Origin: Pseudorhodoferax sp032153935 | GTDB lineage: Bacteria; Pseudomonadota; Gammaproteobacteria; Burkholderiales; Burkholderiaceae_C | Reading direction: 5' to 3' | DNA: 64,000 nt | NCBI RefSeq assembly: GCF_964253035.1 | Contig: NZ_CAXUQL020000001.1 | Coordinates: 4,898,001-4,962,000 of the forward strand | Shown: positions 7,403-16,328 of the stretch, in pieces | Numbering within the stretch: the first letter of the stretch is position 1 | Layout: every line of letters starts with the position of its first letter | The notes under the pieces: generated by a model | What the model was told of the DNA's origin: nothing | Databases searched by the model: none | Seen by the model: only the letters and a program-made list of their open reading frames with translations | Translations under genes and position numbers: made by a program

Positions 7403-8406
7403 GGTGGGCGCGAGTTTAGGGCGCTTTTCGCCAGCGCAACGAGCGATTCCAACATCAGGCCGGCGTTCAAGGGATGCTCGGCGATCCGGGCGCTGTCCTG
7501 CAGCTTGCGCGACCATTGCAGCAAGGTGTCCAGCCGGGCCGGCGGCGGCAGGTCGGCGCCCGCGAAGAAGCGCGGTGCTGCGCCCTGCCCCACGCGCAAC
7601 AGGTCGTGGCAGAGCTTTTGCATGGCATCGATGAGCTCGACGGGTGCCAGGCCACTGACCGCACCCATGTCGCCGCGCGCCAGTGCCTGCGGCAAAGCGC
7701 TCCAGGCGCGCGCGCTGCGGCCGGCCTCGTGCATGCGCAAGGCCTCTTCGGGGCGGCCACCTGCGGCCGCCAGCAGCACCGGAACATCGGCCGCCGCCAC
7801 ACCTTCTTGCGCCTGCAGCCATTCCTGGGCCTCCTGCGGCGTGGGCCAGGCCATCTGGTGGCCCATGCAGCGGCTGCGGATGGTGGGCAGCAGCAGGTGC
7901 GCCGCCCCTGTCGCCAACACGAAACGCACATCGCCTGGCGGCTCCTCCAGTGTCTTGAGCAAGGCGTTCGCGCTGATCATGTTCATGCGCTCGGCCGGAA
8001 ACACCAGGACCGCCTTGCCGCGTCCCCGTGCACTGGTGCGTTGCCCGAACTCGACGGCAGCGCGCATGGCTTCGACCCGGATCTCGCGGCTGGCCTTGCG
8101 CTTCTTGTCGTCGACCTCGGCCTGGGCCTTCTCGTCCAGCGGCCAGCCGAGCGCGAGCATCTCCACCTCGGGCAACAGCACACAGAGGTCGGCATGGGCG
8201 CGCACATCGATGGCGTGGCAGCTGGCGCAGGCGCCGCAGGCGCCCTGCCCCTGCGGCCGGTCGACGCGCTCGCACAGCCAGGCCCGCGCCAGTTCCAAAG
8301 CCAATTCGTACTGGCCCAGGCCCGAGGGGCCGTGGAGCAGCCAGGCATGGCCACGCTGCGCGAGCAGGCTGGTGCGCTGGCGCTGCAACCAGGGTGCGAG
8401 GCTCAT
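7399..8406 (-). CDS. holB: DNA polymerase III subunit delta'
   Basis: This 335-residue AAA+ clamp-loader subunit has the degenerate P-loop HGPSGLGQYEL (residues about 25-35, with Gln where ATP-binding loaders have Lys), a zinc site built on CGACASC near 60, NALLKTLEEPP, and the SRC motif in TIRSRCMGH near 180. In the family, delta' is the rigid stator of the clamp loader and its arginine finger reaches the neighbouring ATP site. The gene overlaps tmk by 4 nt upstream and pilZ by 4 nt downstream, a common arrangement. Confidence 0.93.
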   Translation of the reverse strand: MSLAPWLQRQRTSLLAQRGHAWLLHGPSGLGQYELALELARAWLCERVDRPQGQGACGACASCHAIDVRAHADLCVLLPEVEMLALGWPLDEKAQAEVDDKKRKASREIRVEAMRAAVEFGQRTSARGRGKAVLVFPAERMNMISANALLKTLEEPPGDVRFVLATGAAHLLLPTIRSRCMGHQMAWPTPQEAQEWLQAQEGVAAADVPVLLAAAGGRPEEALRMHEAGRSARAWSALPQALARGDMGAVSGLAPVELIDAMQKLCHDLLRVGQGAAPRFFAGADLPPPARLDTLLQWSRKLQDSARIAEHPLNAGLMLESLVALAKSALNSRPP

Positions 8407-9083
8407 CGCGGCCCCGCCTGCGCGGCAACCATGATGGCCAGCCAGCCGCGCCGCACCATGGCGGCCGTGATCTGCTGCCAGACCGCATGCCGCGTGGCAT
8501 CGGCCGCGATGCGCACGAAGCGCGCGGGCGCTGCCTCGGCCCGCTCTGCATAGCCCGCGTGCACGCGGGCGAAGAAGGCAGCGGACTCAGCCTCGAAGCG
8601 GTCGGGTGCGCGCGCCGCAGCCAGCCGCTGCGCCGCGACTTCGGGCGCCAGTTCGAACCACAGCGTCATGTCGGGCTGGCGCACTTGCCCGGCCAGCAGG
8701 CCGTCACTGGACTGGACCCACCGCTCCAGCGCGGCCAGCACGCCGCTGTCGAAGCCGCGGCCTGCCCCCTGGTAGGCGAAGGTGGCGTCGGTGAAGCGGT
8801 CGCACAGCACCACCTCGCCGCGCGCCAGCGCCGGCTCGATCACGCGCCGCAGGTGGTCGCGCCGGCCGGCGAACACGAGCAGGGCTTCGGTCAGCGCATC
8901 CATGTCCTCGTGCAACACAAGCTCGCGCAGCCGCTCGGCCACGGGCGTGCCACCCGGTTCGCGCGTCTGCGTGACGGTGCGCCCCTGGGCACGGAAGGCG
9001 TCGGCAAGCGCCGCGATGTGGCTGGACTTGCCGGCGCCGTCGATGCCTTCGAAGCTGATGAAAAGTCCGCGTGGTGGCTGCAT
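8403..9083 (-). CDS. tmk: Thymidylate kinase
   Basis: Phosphorylates dTMP to dTDP in the cytoplasm. The 226-residue protein has the P-loop FEGIDGAGKSS (residues 11-21), the DRF/TR-type dTMP contacts REPGGTP and CDRFTDAT, and the C-terminal AGY region. The ATG at 9083 (MQPPRG) is used here; a TTG three codons upstream at 9092 overlaps the mltG stop in TTGA and is a real alternative. The last 20 residues (AMVRRGWLAIMVAAQAG) are slightly longer than in E. coli Tmk. The gene is between mltG and holB in a leftward operon. Confidence 0.94.
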   Translation of the reverse strand: MQPPRGLFISFEGIDGAGKSSHIAALADAFRAQGRTVTQTREPGGTPVAERLRELVLHEDMDALTEALLVFAGRRDHLRRVIEPALARGEVVLCDRFTDATFAYQGAGRGFDSGVLAALERWVQSSDGLLAGQVRQPDMTLWFELAPEVAAQRLAAARAPDRFEAESAAFFARVHAGYAERAEAAPARFVRIAADATRHAVWQQITAAMVRRGWLAIMVAAQAGPR

Positions 9084-9088
9084 GTGGC

Positions 9089-10072
9089 TCAACGCCCGCG
9101 TATGTAACGGTTGACGGCGCGGTTGTGCTCGTCCAGCGATTGGCTGAAATGGCTGGTGCCATCGCCGCGCGCCACGAAGTACAAGGCCTTGGAATCGGAA
9201 GGCTGCACGGCCGCCAGCAGTGCACGCGCTCCGGGCATCGCGATCGGCGTGGGCGGCAGGCCAGGCCGCGTATAGGTGTTGAAGGGCGTGTCGGTGCGCA
9301 GGTCGCTGCGGCGCAGGTTGCCGTCGAAGCGCTCGCCCATGCCGTAGATCACGGTCGGGTCGGTCTGCAGCAGCATGCCGATGCGCAGCCGGTTGTGGAA
9401 GACGGCGGAGATGTCGGCCCGGTCCTCCCCATGGCCGGTCTCCTTCTCGACGATGCTGGCCAGCACCAGGGCCTGCTCAGGTGTCTTGAGCACGACGCCG
9501 GGCAGGCGCTGGGACCAGGCCGCGTCCAGCTGTTTGTCCATGGCCTGCAGGGCCTGGCGCAGCACGGCCAGGTCGCTGCTGTCCTTGGCGTAGCTGTAGG
9601 TGTCGGGAAAGAAGCGGCCTTCGGGCGCGATGCCGGGCCGGCCCAGCGCGGCCATCAGCGCCGCATCGTCGAGCGCGCGGCTGTCGGGTTGGATGCGGTC
9701 GGCCTTCGCGAGGGCCTGGCGCATCTGGCGGAAGGTCCAGCCTTCCACGAAAGTGACCGCGCGCAGGGCTTGTTCGCCGCGCACCAGCTTGTCCAGCAGC
9801 GTGCGCGGTGTCGTGCCGGGTGCGAATTCATAGCTGCCGGCCTTGATCAGGCGTGACTGGCCCGACAGCCGGAACCAGCCGAACAAGGCCCACTCCGGTG
9901 CCTGCACACCGGCCTCGGTGGCAGCGCCAGCAATGGCGCGCGCGCTGCTGCCGGGTGCGATGTTCAATTCCACCGGCGCGCGGGCCAGCCGCAGGGGCTG
10001 GTCCAGCCACCACCAAGCCCCCGCCGCCGCCGCGCAGGCCACCACCAACAACACCATCAGCGCACGACGCAC
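9089..10072 (-). CDS. mltG: Endolytic murein transglycosylase MltG (YceG)
   Basis: The 327-residue protein has an N-terminal membrane anchor (residues about 4-22), a LysM-like segment (APGSSARAIAGAA) and the YceG catalytic domain, with the family's glutamate at Glu209 in ASIVEKET. It is expected to cleave nascent peptidoglycan strands at the inner membrane and so set glycan chain length. Start at 10072 is an ATG; only 35 bp separate it from the divergent ygfZ start. It leads the mltG-tmk-holB-pilZ-tatD run, with tmk following 5 bp later. Confidence 0.94.
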   Translation of the reverse strand: MRRALMVLLVVACAAAAGAWWWLDQPLRLARAPVELNIAPGSSARAIAGAATEAGVQAPEWALFGWFRLSGQSRLIKAGSYEFAPGTTPRTLLDKLVRGEQALRAVTFVEGWTFRQMRQALAKADRIQPDSRALDDAALMAALGRPGIAPEGRFFPDTYSYAKDSSDLAVLRQALQAMDKQLDAAWSQRLPGVVLKTPEQALVLASIVEKETGHGEDRADISAVFHNRLRIGMLLQTDPTVIYGMGERFDGNLRRSDLRTDTPFNTYTRPGLPPTPIAMPGARALLAAVQPSDSKALYFVARGDGTSHFSQSLDEHNRAVNRYIRGR

Positions 10073-10107
10073 AGCAGCCCTACAAGCCAGGAGAACAAGA
10101 GCCGGCC

Positions 10108-11061
10108 ATGATAATTCAGCCCATGCAACCCACTGCCGACACCCGCAATGGCCTCGCGCCGCTGACGCATCTGGGCGTGATCGCCGTCCAGGGCGAGGAC
10201 GCCGCCAAGTTTCTGCACAGCCAGCTGAGCCAGGATTTCGTGCTCGTAGCGCCCGATGAAGCGCGCCTCGCTGCGTTCTGCTCGCCCAAGGGCCGCATGC
10301 AGGCGAGCTTCGTCGGCCTGCGCTGGACCGACGGCCAGGTGCTGCTGGTCTGCGCGCGCGACCTGCTGGCGCCCACGCTCAAACGCCTGTCCATGTTCGT
10401 GATGCGTGCCAAGGCCAAGCTGCGCGATGCGACCGCGGAGTTCCAGCTGCTGGGCGCGCTGGGCCCCAGCGCGGCCGCACTGCTGGACGGCGAACCCGCG
10501 CCCTGGCACCGCCGCGAGGTCGGCGGCGGCGTGGTGGTGGCGCTGTACCCGGCCGATGGCCAGCCGCGCGCGCTGCTGGTGTTGCCCGCGCAGGCCGCCG
10601 TCCCGGACGTCGTGGACTCGGCGCCGGCGCTGCCGCTGGCGGATTGGCAGCTGTCCGAGGTGCGCAGCGGCGTGGTGCTGGTCGCGCAGCAGCTGTTCGA
10701 AGTGCTGGTGCCGCAGATGCTCAACTACGAGTCGGTCGGCGGCGTGAGCTTCAAGAAGGGCTGCTATCCAGGCCAGGAGATCGTGGCGCGCAGTCAGTTC
10801 CGCGGCACGCTCAAGCGCCGCGCCTATGTCGTGCACGCAGATGCCGAACTGGCCGCCGGCCAGGAGGTGTTCCAGGCCGGTGATGCCGAGCAGCCCACGG
10901 GCACCGTGGTGCAGGCTGCCGCCGACCCCGCCGGTGGCTGGGATGCGGTGGTCTCGGTGCAGATCGCGGCGGCCGAGGCCAAGGATCTGCGCGCCGGCAG
11001 CGCCACCGGCCCTGCCTTGCAGCTGCGTCCCCTGCCCTACGCCCTGCTGGCCGACGTCTGA
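10108..11061 (+). CDS. ygfZ: Folate-binding protein YgfZ, iron-sulfur cluster maintenance
   Basis: A 317-residue GcvT-fold protein with the YgfZ signature KKGCYPGQEIVAR (Cys219) near the C-terminal third and the folate-binding N-terminal half (LGVIAVQGEDAAKFLHSQLSQDF). In E. coli YgfZ supports assembly or repair of Fe-S enzymes such as MiaB with tetrahydrofolate. The ATG at 10108 follows AGGAGA by about 13 nt; another ATG at 10123 is an equally good start. It is divergent from mltG, and its 3' end overlaps the convergent thioesterase-GNAT gene by 25 bp. Confidence 0.92.
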   Translation: MIIQPMQPTADTRNGLAPLTHLGVIAVQGEDAAKFLHSQLSQDFVLVAPDEARLAAFCSPKGRMQASFVGLRWTDGQVLLVCARDLLAPTLKRLSMFVMRAKAKLRDATAEFQLLGALGPSAAALLDGEPAPWHRREVGGGVVVALYPADGQPRALLVLPAQAAVPDVVDSAPALPLADWQLSEVRSGVVLVAQQLFEVLVPQMLNYESVGGVSFKKGCYPGQEIVARSQFRGTLKRRAYVVHADAELAAGQEVFQAGDAEQPTGTVVQAAADPAGGWDAVVSVQIAAAEAKDLRAGSATGPALQLRPLPYALLADV

Positions 11062-11921
11062 TCCGGCAGCGGCAGCACCATCTCGACGTGGGCGATGCCG
11101 ACCTCGTCGAACGGTTCGCCGCGCACCGCAAAGCCCAGCCGGCAGTAGAAGCCCTCGGCGCTGCGCTGGGCGTGCAGCACCACCTCGCGGTCGCCGCGCG
11201 CGGCCGCGGCCCCCACCAGGGCCTGCAGGACTTCGGCACCCAGGTTCGCACCGCGCAGCATGTGGCGCACGGCCATGCGGCCGATCTTGGCCACGCCGGG
11301 CGCGTGCTGCAGCAGCCGGCCCGTGGCCTGCGGCTGCTCCAGCCGGTTGTAGAGCACGGCGTGCACGGCCGTGGCATCGGCCTCGTCCCACTCGTCGGCG
11401 CGCGCGATGCCCTGTTCCTCGATGAAGACCTCGGTGCGCACGCGGCGTGCGTCGGCCTGCAAGGCCTCCCAGCTGTCCAGCCGCAGTTGCGTCACGGCCT
11501 GCCCGGCCTCGTAGTCCAGCAGCAGCGCGCGCAGCGCGTCCGGCACCGGGCGCGACTTCTGCTCGGTAGGGTCGGCGAACACGTAGATCAGTTCGCCCGT
11601 GATCAGCAGCTGGTTGCCGCGGAAGATCGCGCCGACAAAGCGCATGGAGCTGCGGCCCACGTGCTCGCACTTCAGTGCCACGTCGAGCTGGTCGTCGTTG
11701 CGCGCCGAAGCGTGGTACTCCACGGTCGCCTTCTTCACGTAGAGCTCGCCGCCCAGCGCCGCGAAACCCTCTTCGTACGGCAGCGCCAGCGCGCGCCAGT
11801 AGGCGGTGACGGCCGTGTCGAAGTACATCAGGTAGTGGCCGTTGAAGACGATCTTCTGCATGTCCACCTCGACCCAGCGCACGCGCAGGCGGTGGAAGAA
11901 GCGGAAGTCCTGGCGTTTCAT
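11037..11921 (-). CDS. Fusion of a YbgC-type acyl-CoA thioesterase with a GNAT acetyltransferase
   Basis: The 294-residue protein has two domains. Residues 1-140 form a 4-hydroxybenzoyl-CoA-thioesterase hotdog (RVRWVEVDMQKIVFNGHYLMYFD, with Asp20 at the usual catalytic position). Residues about 150-285 form a GNAT domain of the ElaA kind (VRTEVFIEEQGIARADEWDE, ATGRLLQ, KIGRMAV, LHAQRSAEGFYCRLGF). The first may hydrolyse an acyl-CoA and the second transfer acetyl from acetyl-CoA. Its ATG overlaps the stop of the upstream esterase gene by 4 nt (ATGA), so the two are coupled. Substrates are unknown. Confidence 0.87.
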   Translation of the reverse strand: MKRQDFRFFHRLRVRWVEVDMQKIVFNGHYLMYFDTAVTAYWRALALPYEEGFAALGGELYVKKATVEYHASARNDDQLDVALKCEHVGRSSMRFVGAIFRGNQLLITGELIYVFADPTEQKSRPVPDALRALLLDYEAGQAVTQLRLDSWEALQADARRVRTEVFIEEQGIARADEWDEADATAVHAVLYNRLEQPQATGRLLQHAPGVAKIGRMAVRHMLRGANLGAEVLQALVGAAAARGDREVVLHAQRSAEGFYCRLGFAVRGEPFDEVGIAHVEMVLPLPDQTSASRA

Positions 11922-12886
11922 GCGGTGTCTCCTGACGTCTGCAAGGCGATGGCGAGCGCGCGCGCTGCGTCGGCATGGGCCATGCGCGCCTGCGGGATGG
12001 CCCGGCCCATCTTGATGAACTCATGCACCACGCCGCGGTAGATCTCCAGGTCCACCGCCACGCCTGCCGCACGCAGCTTGTCGGCGTACAGCACGCCCTC
12101 GTCGACCAGCGGATCGCATTCCGCCAGGCCGATCCAGGCTGGCGCCACGCCGTCGACATCGGGCGCGTTGAGCGGCGCGAAGCGCCAGTCGGCGCGCGCC
12201 GACCGGTCGGGCTGCACCTGGTCGAAGAACCATTCGATGCTGGCGGACTCGAGCACGAAACCCTCGGCGAAGCGCTGGTGCGAAGGGGTGTCCTGGAAGG
12301 CCGCGCAACCGGGGTAGAACAGCAGCTGCAGTGCCAGCGGCAGGCCCGCGTCGCGCGCGGCGATGGCGCAGACCGCGGCCAGCGTGCCACCGGCGCTGTC
12401 GCCGCCGATGGCCAGCCGCGTGGTGTCCAGGCCCAGCGCAGTGCCCTCCCCGGCCAGCCATTGCAAGGCATCCCAGGCATCGTTCTGCGCGGCCGGGAAA
12501 CGGTGCTCGGGTGCGAGCCGGTAGTCCAGCGACAGCACGGCACAGCCGGCCTGGTGCGCCAGTTCGCGGCACAGCGTGTCGTGCGTCGCGACCGAGCCGA
12601 TCGTGAAGCCGCCGCCGTGCAGGTACAGCAGCACCGGCAGCGGCGCCCCGGCGCTCGGCGCCACCAGGCGGGCCGGCAGGCGCGCGCCATCGCGCGTGGG
12701 CAGCGCCAGGTCTTGCACGCGCGCCAGCGGCCGCAGCGGGATGTCCAGCACGCCGGCGCCCAGCGCATAGGCCGCACGCGCCTGTTCGGGCGGCAGGCTG
12801 TGCAGTGGCGGCCGGCCGGCGCGGTGCATGCGGTCGATCACGCCGCGCATGGTCGGCGTCAACAGGTCTTGGGGGGTCTTTTGCAT
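11918..12886 (-). CDS. Alpha/beta hydrolase, hormone-sensitive-lipase-type esterase
   Basis: This 322-residue carboxylesterase has the HSL oxyanion motif HGGGF at residues 90-94, the nucleophile Ser164 in GGDSAGG, Asp in AECDPLVDEG and His in VVHEFIKMG. Such cytoplasmic enzymes hydrolyse short-chain esters. The ATG at 12886 shares one base with the HDOD stop (TGATG), and its own stop overlaps the thioesterase-GNAT start, so three genes appear translationally linked. No signal peptide is seen. The natural ester is unknown. Confidence 0.92.
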   Translation of the reverse strand: MQKTPQDLLTPTMRGVIDRMHRAGRPPLHSLPPEQARAAYALGAGVLDIPLRPLARVQDLALPTRDGARLPARLVAPSAGAPLPVLLYLHGGGFTIGSVATHDTLCRELAHQAGCAVLSLDYRLAPEHRFPAAQNDAWDALQWLAGEGTALGLDTTRLAIGGDSAGGTLAAVCAIAARDAGLPLALQLLFYPGCAAFQDTPSHQRFAEGFVLESASIEWFFDQVQPDRSARADWRFAPLNAPDVDGVAPAWIGLAECDPLVDEGVLYADKLRAAGVAVDLEIYRGVVHEFIKMGRAIPQARMAHADAARALAIALQTSGDTA

Positions 12887-13704
12887 CAGAGGTGGACGGC
12901 GCCACCGCCGCCCCAGTCGATCGGGTCCTGCTGCAGCACCATGTCGATGTCCAGGCCCAGGGCCAGGCCCACTTCTCCCGGGAAGCTGGTGGCCAGCGCA
13001 CGCTCGTCGTAGCCCGATTCCTGGGTGCGCGCACGCCAGGCCGCCAGGTGCACAAGGCCGGCCAGCGGCTCGTAGACCTCGTTCTCGAACGGCGCGAGCT
13101 GGTAGCGCAGCGCATCCACCAAGGGCCCCGGAAACTGCCACTGCTGCGCCAGCGTGGCACCGGCTGCGGCATAGGTGGTGTCCAGCATGCGTTGCTGCAG
13201 CTTGGCGCGGCGCACGTCGCACAGGCTGGCAATCAGGTTGACGGAGGCCATGTCGTCCTGCGCCGCGGCGTGCAGCACGAGCTCGCCCATGGCGTGCAGC
13301 AGGCCCGCGGTGTAGGCCACGGCCTGGTTCTGGCGCACGCTGGCAGCCAGCGCGCGCGCGAGCTTGGCCACCTGCAGGCTGAAGCGCCAGAACTGCGGCA
13401 GCGACAGGCCTGGCACGGCGTTGGGCACGCTGGCCCGCGCGGCAGCCTCGGCCAGCGGGCGCAAGGCCTCGGTCGGCAGCAGGGCCAGTGCCTGTGCCAC
13501 GCTGATGACGCCGCGCGTGTCCTCGCGGTGCACGGCATTGGCCAGCCGCAGCAGCCGCATGGCCAGGGCCGGGTCGCCGCAGAACAGCTGGCTGGTGCGG
13601 CGCAGGTCCGGGACGGGCCTGGACAGCTCGGTCAGCAGCAGCGCGACCAGCTTGGGGCTGCTCGGTAGTTCTGGCTCCCGGTCCTGGGCGCTGGTCGCCT
13701 GCAT
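12886..13704 (-). CDS. HDOD-domain protein
   Basis: A 272-residue protein consisting of one HDOD domain (about residues 15-215: SPKLVALLLTELSRP, AMRLLRLANAVHRED, VISVAQALALLP, YTAGLLHAMGELVL). HDOD proteins lack the full HD metal site; the HxMGE here (HAMGELVL) retains only part. They are usually signalling adaptors. It heads a leftward set HDOD - esterase - thioesterase/GNAT with 1- and 4-nt overlaps. It is 28 bp downstream of the tex stop, so may also receive transcription from tex. Confidence 0.88.
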   Translation of the reverse strand: MQATSAQDREPELPSSPKLVALLLTELSRPVPDLRRTSQLFCGDPALAMRLLRLANAVHREDTRGVISVAQALALLPTEALRPLAEAAARASVPNAVPGLSLPQFWRFSLQVAKLARALAASVRQNQAVAYTAGLLHAMGELVLHAAAQDDMASVNLIASLCDVRRAKLQQRMLDTTYAAAGATLAQQWQFPGPLVDALRYQLAPFENEVYEPLAGLVHLAAWRARTQESGYDERALATSFPGEVGLALGLDIDMVLQQDPIDWGGGGAVHL

Positions 13705-13732
13705 GGTGTCTGCCCGCCGCGTGTGCCTTGCT

Positions 13733-16102
13733 TCAGCGCTTGCCGCCCTGCAGCTTGGCGAACGCCGACGCCATGGCCGAGGGCGCAGCAGCCTCCTGCC
13801 GCCCGCCGCCGCCGTGGCGCTGGCGCGCGCCGCTGTGCTCGAAACGGTTCTCGCGCGGGGCGTCGCGGCGCGCAGGCGCGGCGTCGAGCTTCATGGTCAG
13901 GCTGATGCGCTTGCGCGCCACGTCCACTTCCAGCACCTTGACCTTGACGATGTCGCCGGTCTTGACGACCTCGCGCGCATCGGTGACGAACTTGTTGGAC
14001 AGCTGGCTCACATGCACCAGACCGTCCTGGTGCACGCCCAGGTCGACGAAGGCGCCGAAGGCCGCCACGTTGCTGACCGTGCCCTCCAGCAGCATCCCCT
14101 CGACGAGATCCTTGATGTCTTCGACGTTGTCGTTGAAGCGCGCCACCTTGAAGTCCGGACGCGGGTCGCGGCCGGGCTTTTCCAGCTCGGACATGATGTC
14201 CTTGACCGTGATCACGCCGAACTTCTCGTTGGCGAACAGCTCGGGCCGCAGGGTCTTGAGCATCTCCGCGCGACCCATCAATTCCTGCACGGGTTTCCCG
14301 GCGCGCTCGAGGATGCGCTCGACCACGGCATAGGTCTCCGGGTGCACGCCGGTCATGTCCAGCGGATTCGTGCCGCCACGGATGCGCAGGAAACCCGCGC
14401 TCTGCTCGAAGGTCTTGGGGCCCAGGCCACTGACCTCCAGCAATTGCTGGCGGCTGGCAAAGGCGCCATGGCTTTCGCGCCAGCGCACCACGGCCTTGGC
14501 CACGCTGGGCGACAGGCCCGAGACGCGCGACAGCAGCGGCACGCTGGCGGTGTTGAGGTCCACGCCCACGGCGTTGACGCAGTCCTCCACCACGGCCTCC
14601 AGCGTGCGCGCCAGTTCACCCTGGTTCACGTCGTGCTGGTACTGGCCCACGCCAATGGACTTGGGGTCGATCTTGACGAGCTCGGCCAGGGGGTCCTGCA
14701 GCCGGCGCGCGATGCTGGCCGCGCCGCGCAGGCTCACGTCCACGTCGGGCATTTCCTGCGAGGCGAACTCGCTGGCCGAGTAGACCGAGGCGCCGGCTTC
14801 GCTGACCACCACGCGTTGCAGCTGCACGTCGGGCGCGAGCTTTTCCAGGCGCTTGATCAGGTCGGCAGCCAGCTTGTCGGTCTCGCGGCTGGCCGTGCCG
14901 TTGCCGATGGCGATCAGGTTCACGCCGTGCCTGGCGCACAGCTGGGCGAGCGTGTGCAGCGCGCCCTCCCAGTCGCGCCGCGGCTCGTGCGGGTAGACGG
15001 TGGCGGTGTCGACCAGCTTGCCCGTGGCATCGACCACCGCCACCTTCACGCCGGTGCGGATGCCCGGGTCCAGGCCCATCACCACGCGCGGGCCGGCCGG
15101 CGCGGCCAGCAGCAGGTCGCGCAGGTTGTCGGAGAAGACCTTGATGGCGACCTTCTCGGCGTCCTCGCGCAGCCGCGTGAACAGGTCGCGCTCCGTCGAC
15201 AGGCTCAGCTTGACGCGCCAGGTCCAGGCCACGCACTTGCGCAGCAGATCGTCCGCCGGACGGCTCTGGTGGCGCCAGCCCAGGTGCAGCGCGATGCGGC
15301 CCTCGGCCAGGCTGGGCACGGGCTGGCCGGGCTTGGCGGGCGCTGCATCCGCGTCGGGCAGCACCAGCTTGGCGTCCAGGATGTCCAGGGCGCGGCCGCG
15401 GAAGACGGCCAGCGCACGGTGCGAGGGCACGCGGCCGATCGGCTCGTCGTAGTCGAAATAGTCGCGGAACTTGGCAACGTCGGCGTTGTTCTCGTCCTTG
15501 CCGGCAGCCAGCTTGCTCTGCAGCAGGCCTTCGTCCCAGAGCCAGGCCCGCAGGCCCTGCACCAGCGCGGCGTCCTCGGCCCAGCGTTCGGACAGGATGT
15601 CGCGCACGCCGTCCAGCACCGCGGGCACGGTGGTGAAGTCTTCGCCGTTCTCACCCTTCTCGGCCTTGACGAAGGCAGCGGCCTCGTCGGCCGGCACCAG
15701 CGTCGGGTCGGCGAACAATTTGTCGGCCAGCGGCTCGATGCCGGCCTCGCGCGCGATCTGGCCCTTGGTGCGGCGCTTGAGCTTGTACGGCAGGTACAGG
15801 TCCTCGACCTCCTGCTTGGAGGCGGCGGCCTCGATCGCGGCGCGCAACTGGGGCGTCAGCTTGCCCTGCTCCTCGATGCTCTTGAGCACGGCGCCCCGCC
15901 GGTCTTCCAGTTCGCGCAGATAGGCCAGGCGGGCCTCCAGTTCGCGCAACTGCACATCGTCCAGGCCATTGGTGACCTCCTTGCGGTAGCGGGCGATGAA
16001 GGGCACGGTGGCGCCGCCATCGAGCAGGTCGACCGCCGCCTTGACCTGGTCTTCACGGATCTTGATTTCAGCGGCGAGCTGGCGAAAGATTTTCTGGAGC
16101 AT
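13733..16102 (-). CDS. tex: Tex-family RNA-binding transcriptional accessory protein
   Basis: The 789-residue protein matches Tex/YhgF: helical N-terminus (residues 1-200; TVPFIARYRKEVT), YqgF-like RNase H fold in the middle (VVMGLDPGIRTGVKVAVVD), HhH motifs (VGQYQHDVNQ, LNTASVPLLSRVSGL) and a C-terminal S1 RNA-binding domain around 650-720 (LEGTVSNVAAFGAFVDLGV). It binds nucleic acid and affects transcription in several bacteria. I chose the ATG at 16102 (MLQKIFRQL) as conserved sequence begins there; the frame continues 23 codons upstream. The C-terminal tail after S1 is basic and glycine-rich. Confidence 0.94.
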   Translation of the reverse strand: MLQKIFRQLAAEIKIREDQVKAAVDLLDGGATVPFIARYRKEVTNGLDDVQLRELEARLAYLRELEDRRGAVLKSIEEQGKLTPQLRAAIEAAASKQEVEDLYLPYKLKRRTKGQIAREAGIEPLADKLFADPTLVPADEAAAFVKAEKGENGEDFTTVPAVLDGVRDILSERWAEDAALVQGLRAWLWDEGLLQSKLAAGKDENNADVAKFRDYFDYDEPIGRVPSHRALAVFRGRALDILDAKLVLPDADAAPAKPGQPVPSLAEGRIALHLGWRHQSRPADDLLRKCVAWTWRVKLSLSTERDLFTRLREDAEKVAIKVFSDNLRDLLLAAPAGPRVVMGLDPGIRTGVKVAVVDATGKLVDTATVYPHEPRRDWEGALHTLAQLCARHGVNLIAIGNGTASRETDKLAADLIKRLEKLAPDVQLQRVVVSEAGASVYSASEFASQEMPDVDVSLRGAASIARRLQDPLAELVKIDPKSIGVGQYQHDVNQGELARTLEAVVEDCVNAVGVDLNTASVPLLSRVSGLSPSVAKAVVRWRESHGAFASRQQLLEVSGLGPKTFEQSAGFLRIRGGTNPLDMTGVHPETYAVVERILERAGKPVQELMGRAEMLKTLRPELFANEKFGVITVKDIMSELEKPGRDPRPDFKVARFNDNVEDIKDLVEGMLLEGTVSNVAAFGAFVDLGVHQDGLVHVSQLSNKFVTDAREVVKTGDIVKVKVLEVDVARKRISLTMKLDAAPARRDAPRENRFEHSGARQRHGGGGRQEAAAPSAMASAFAKLQGGKR

Positions 16103-16328
16103 CCTGGAGAAACGCTGGCGCAATGGGGGAAGGGGCGGCAGTTTGCCATAGCCCTCCGCCCTGCCGCGCATCCACCGTTCTGTGGACGTTCTGTCTCCGA
16201 AACACCTACAACCGCTTCATCCAAAGCGGGACTTCTGTTCGCCGAAGCCGAAATTTACATTCATTCACATATCAATGGCGGGTTCATGCGGGCAGTTGTC
16301 GCAACGCGGGCCAGCCGGGGAGATTGCT

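Noticed and set aside
10057..12777. An open frame of about 900 codons on the minus strand
   Set aside because: It crosses ygfZ antisense and the thioesterase-GNAT and esterase genes out of frame; its composition is the arginine/alanine-rich type of shadow frames.
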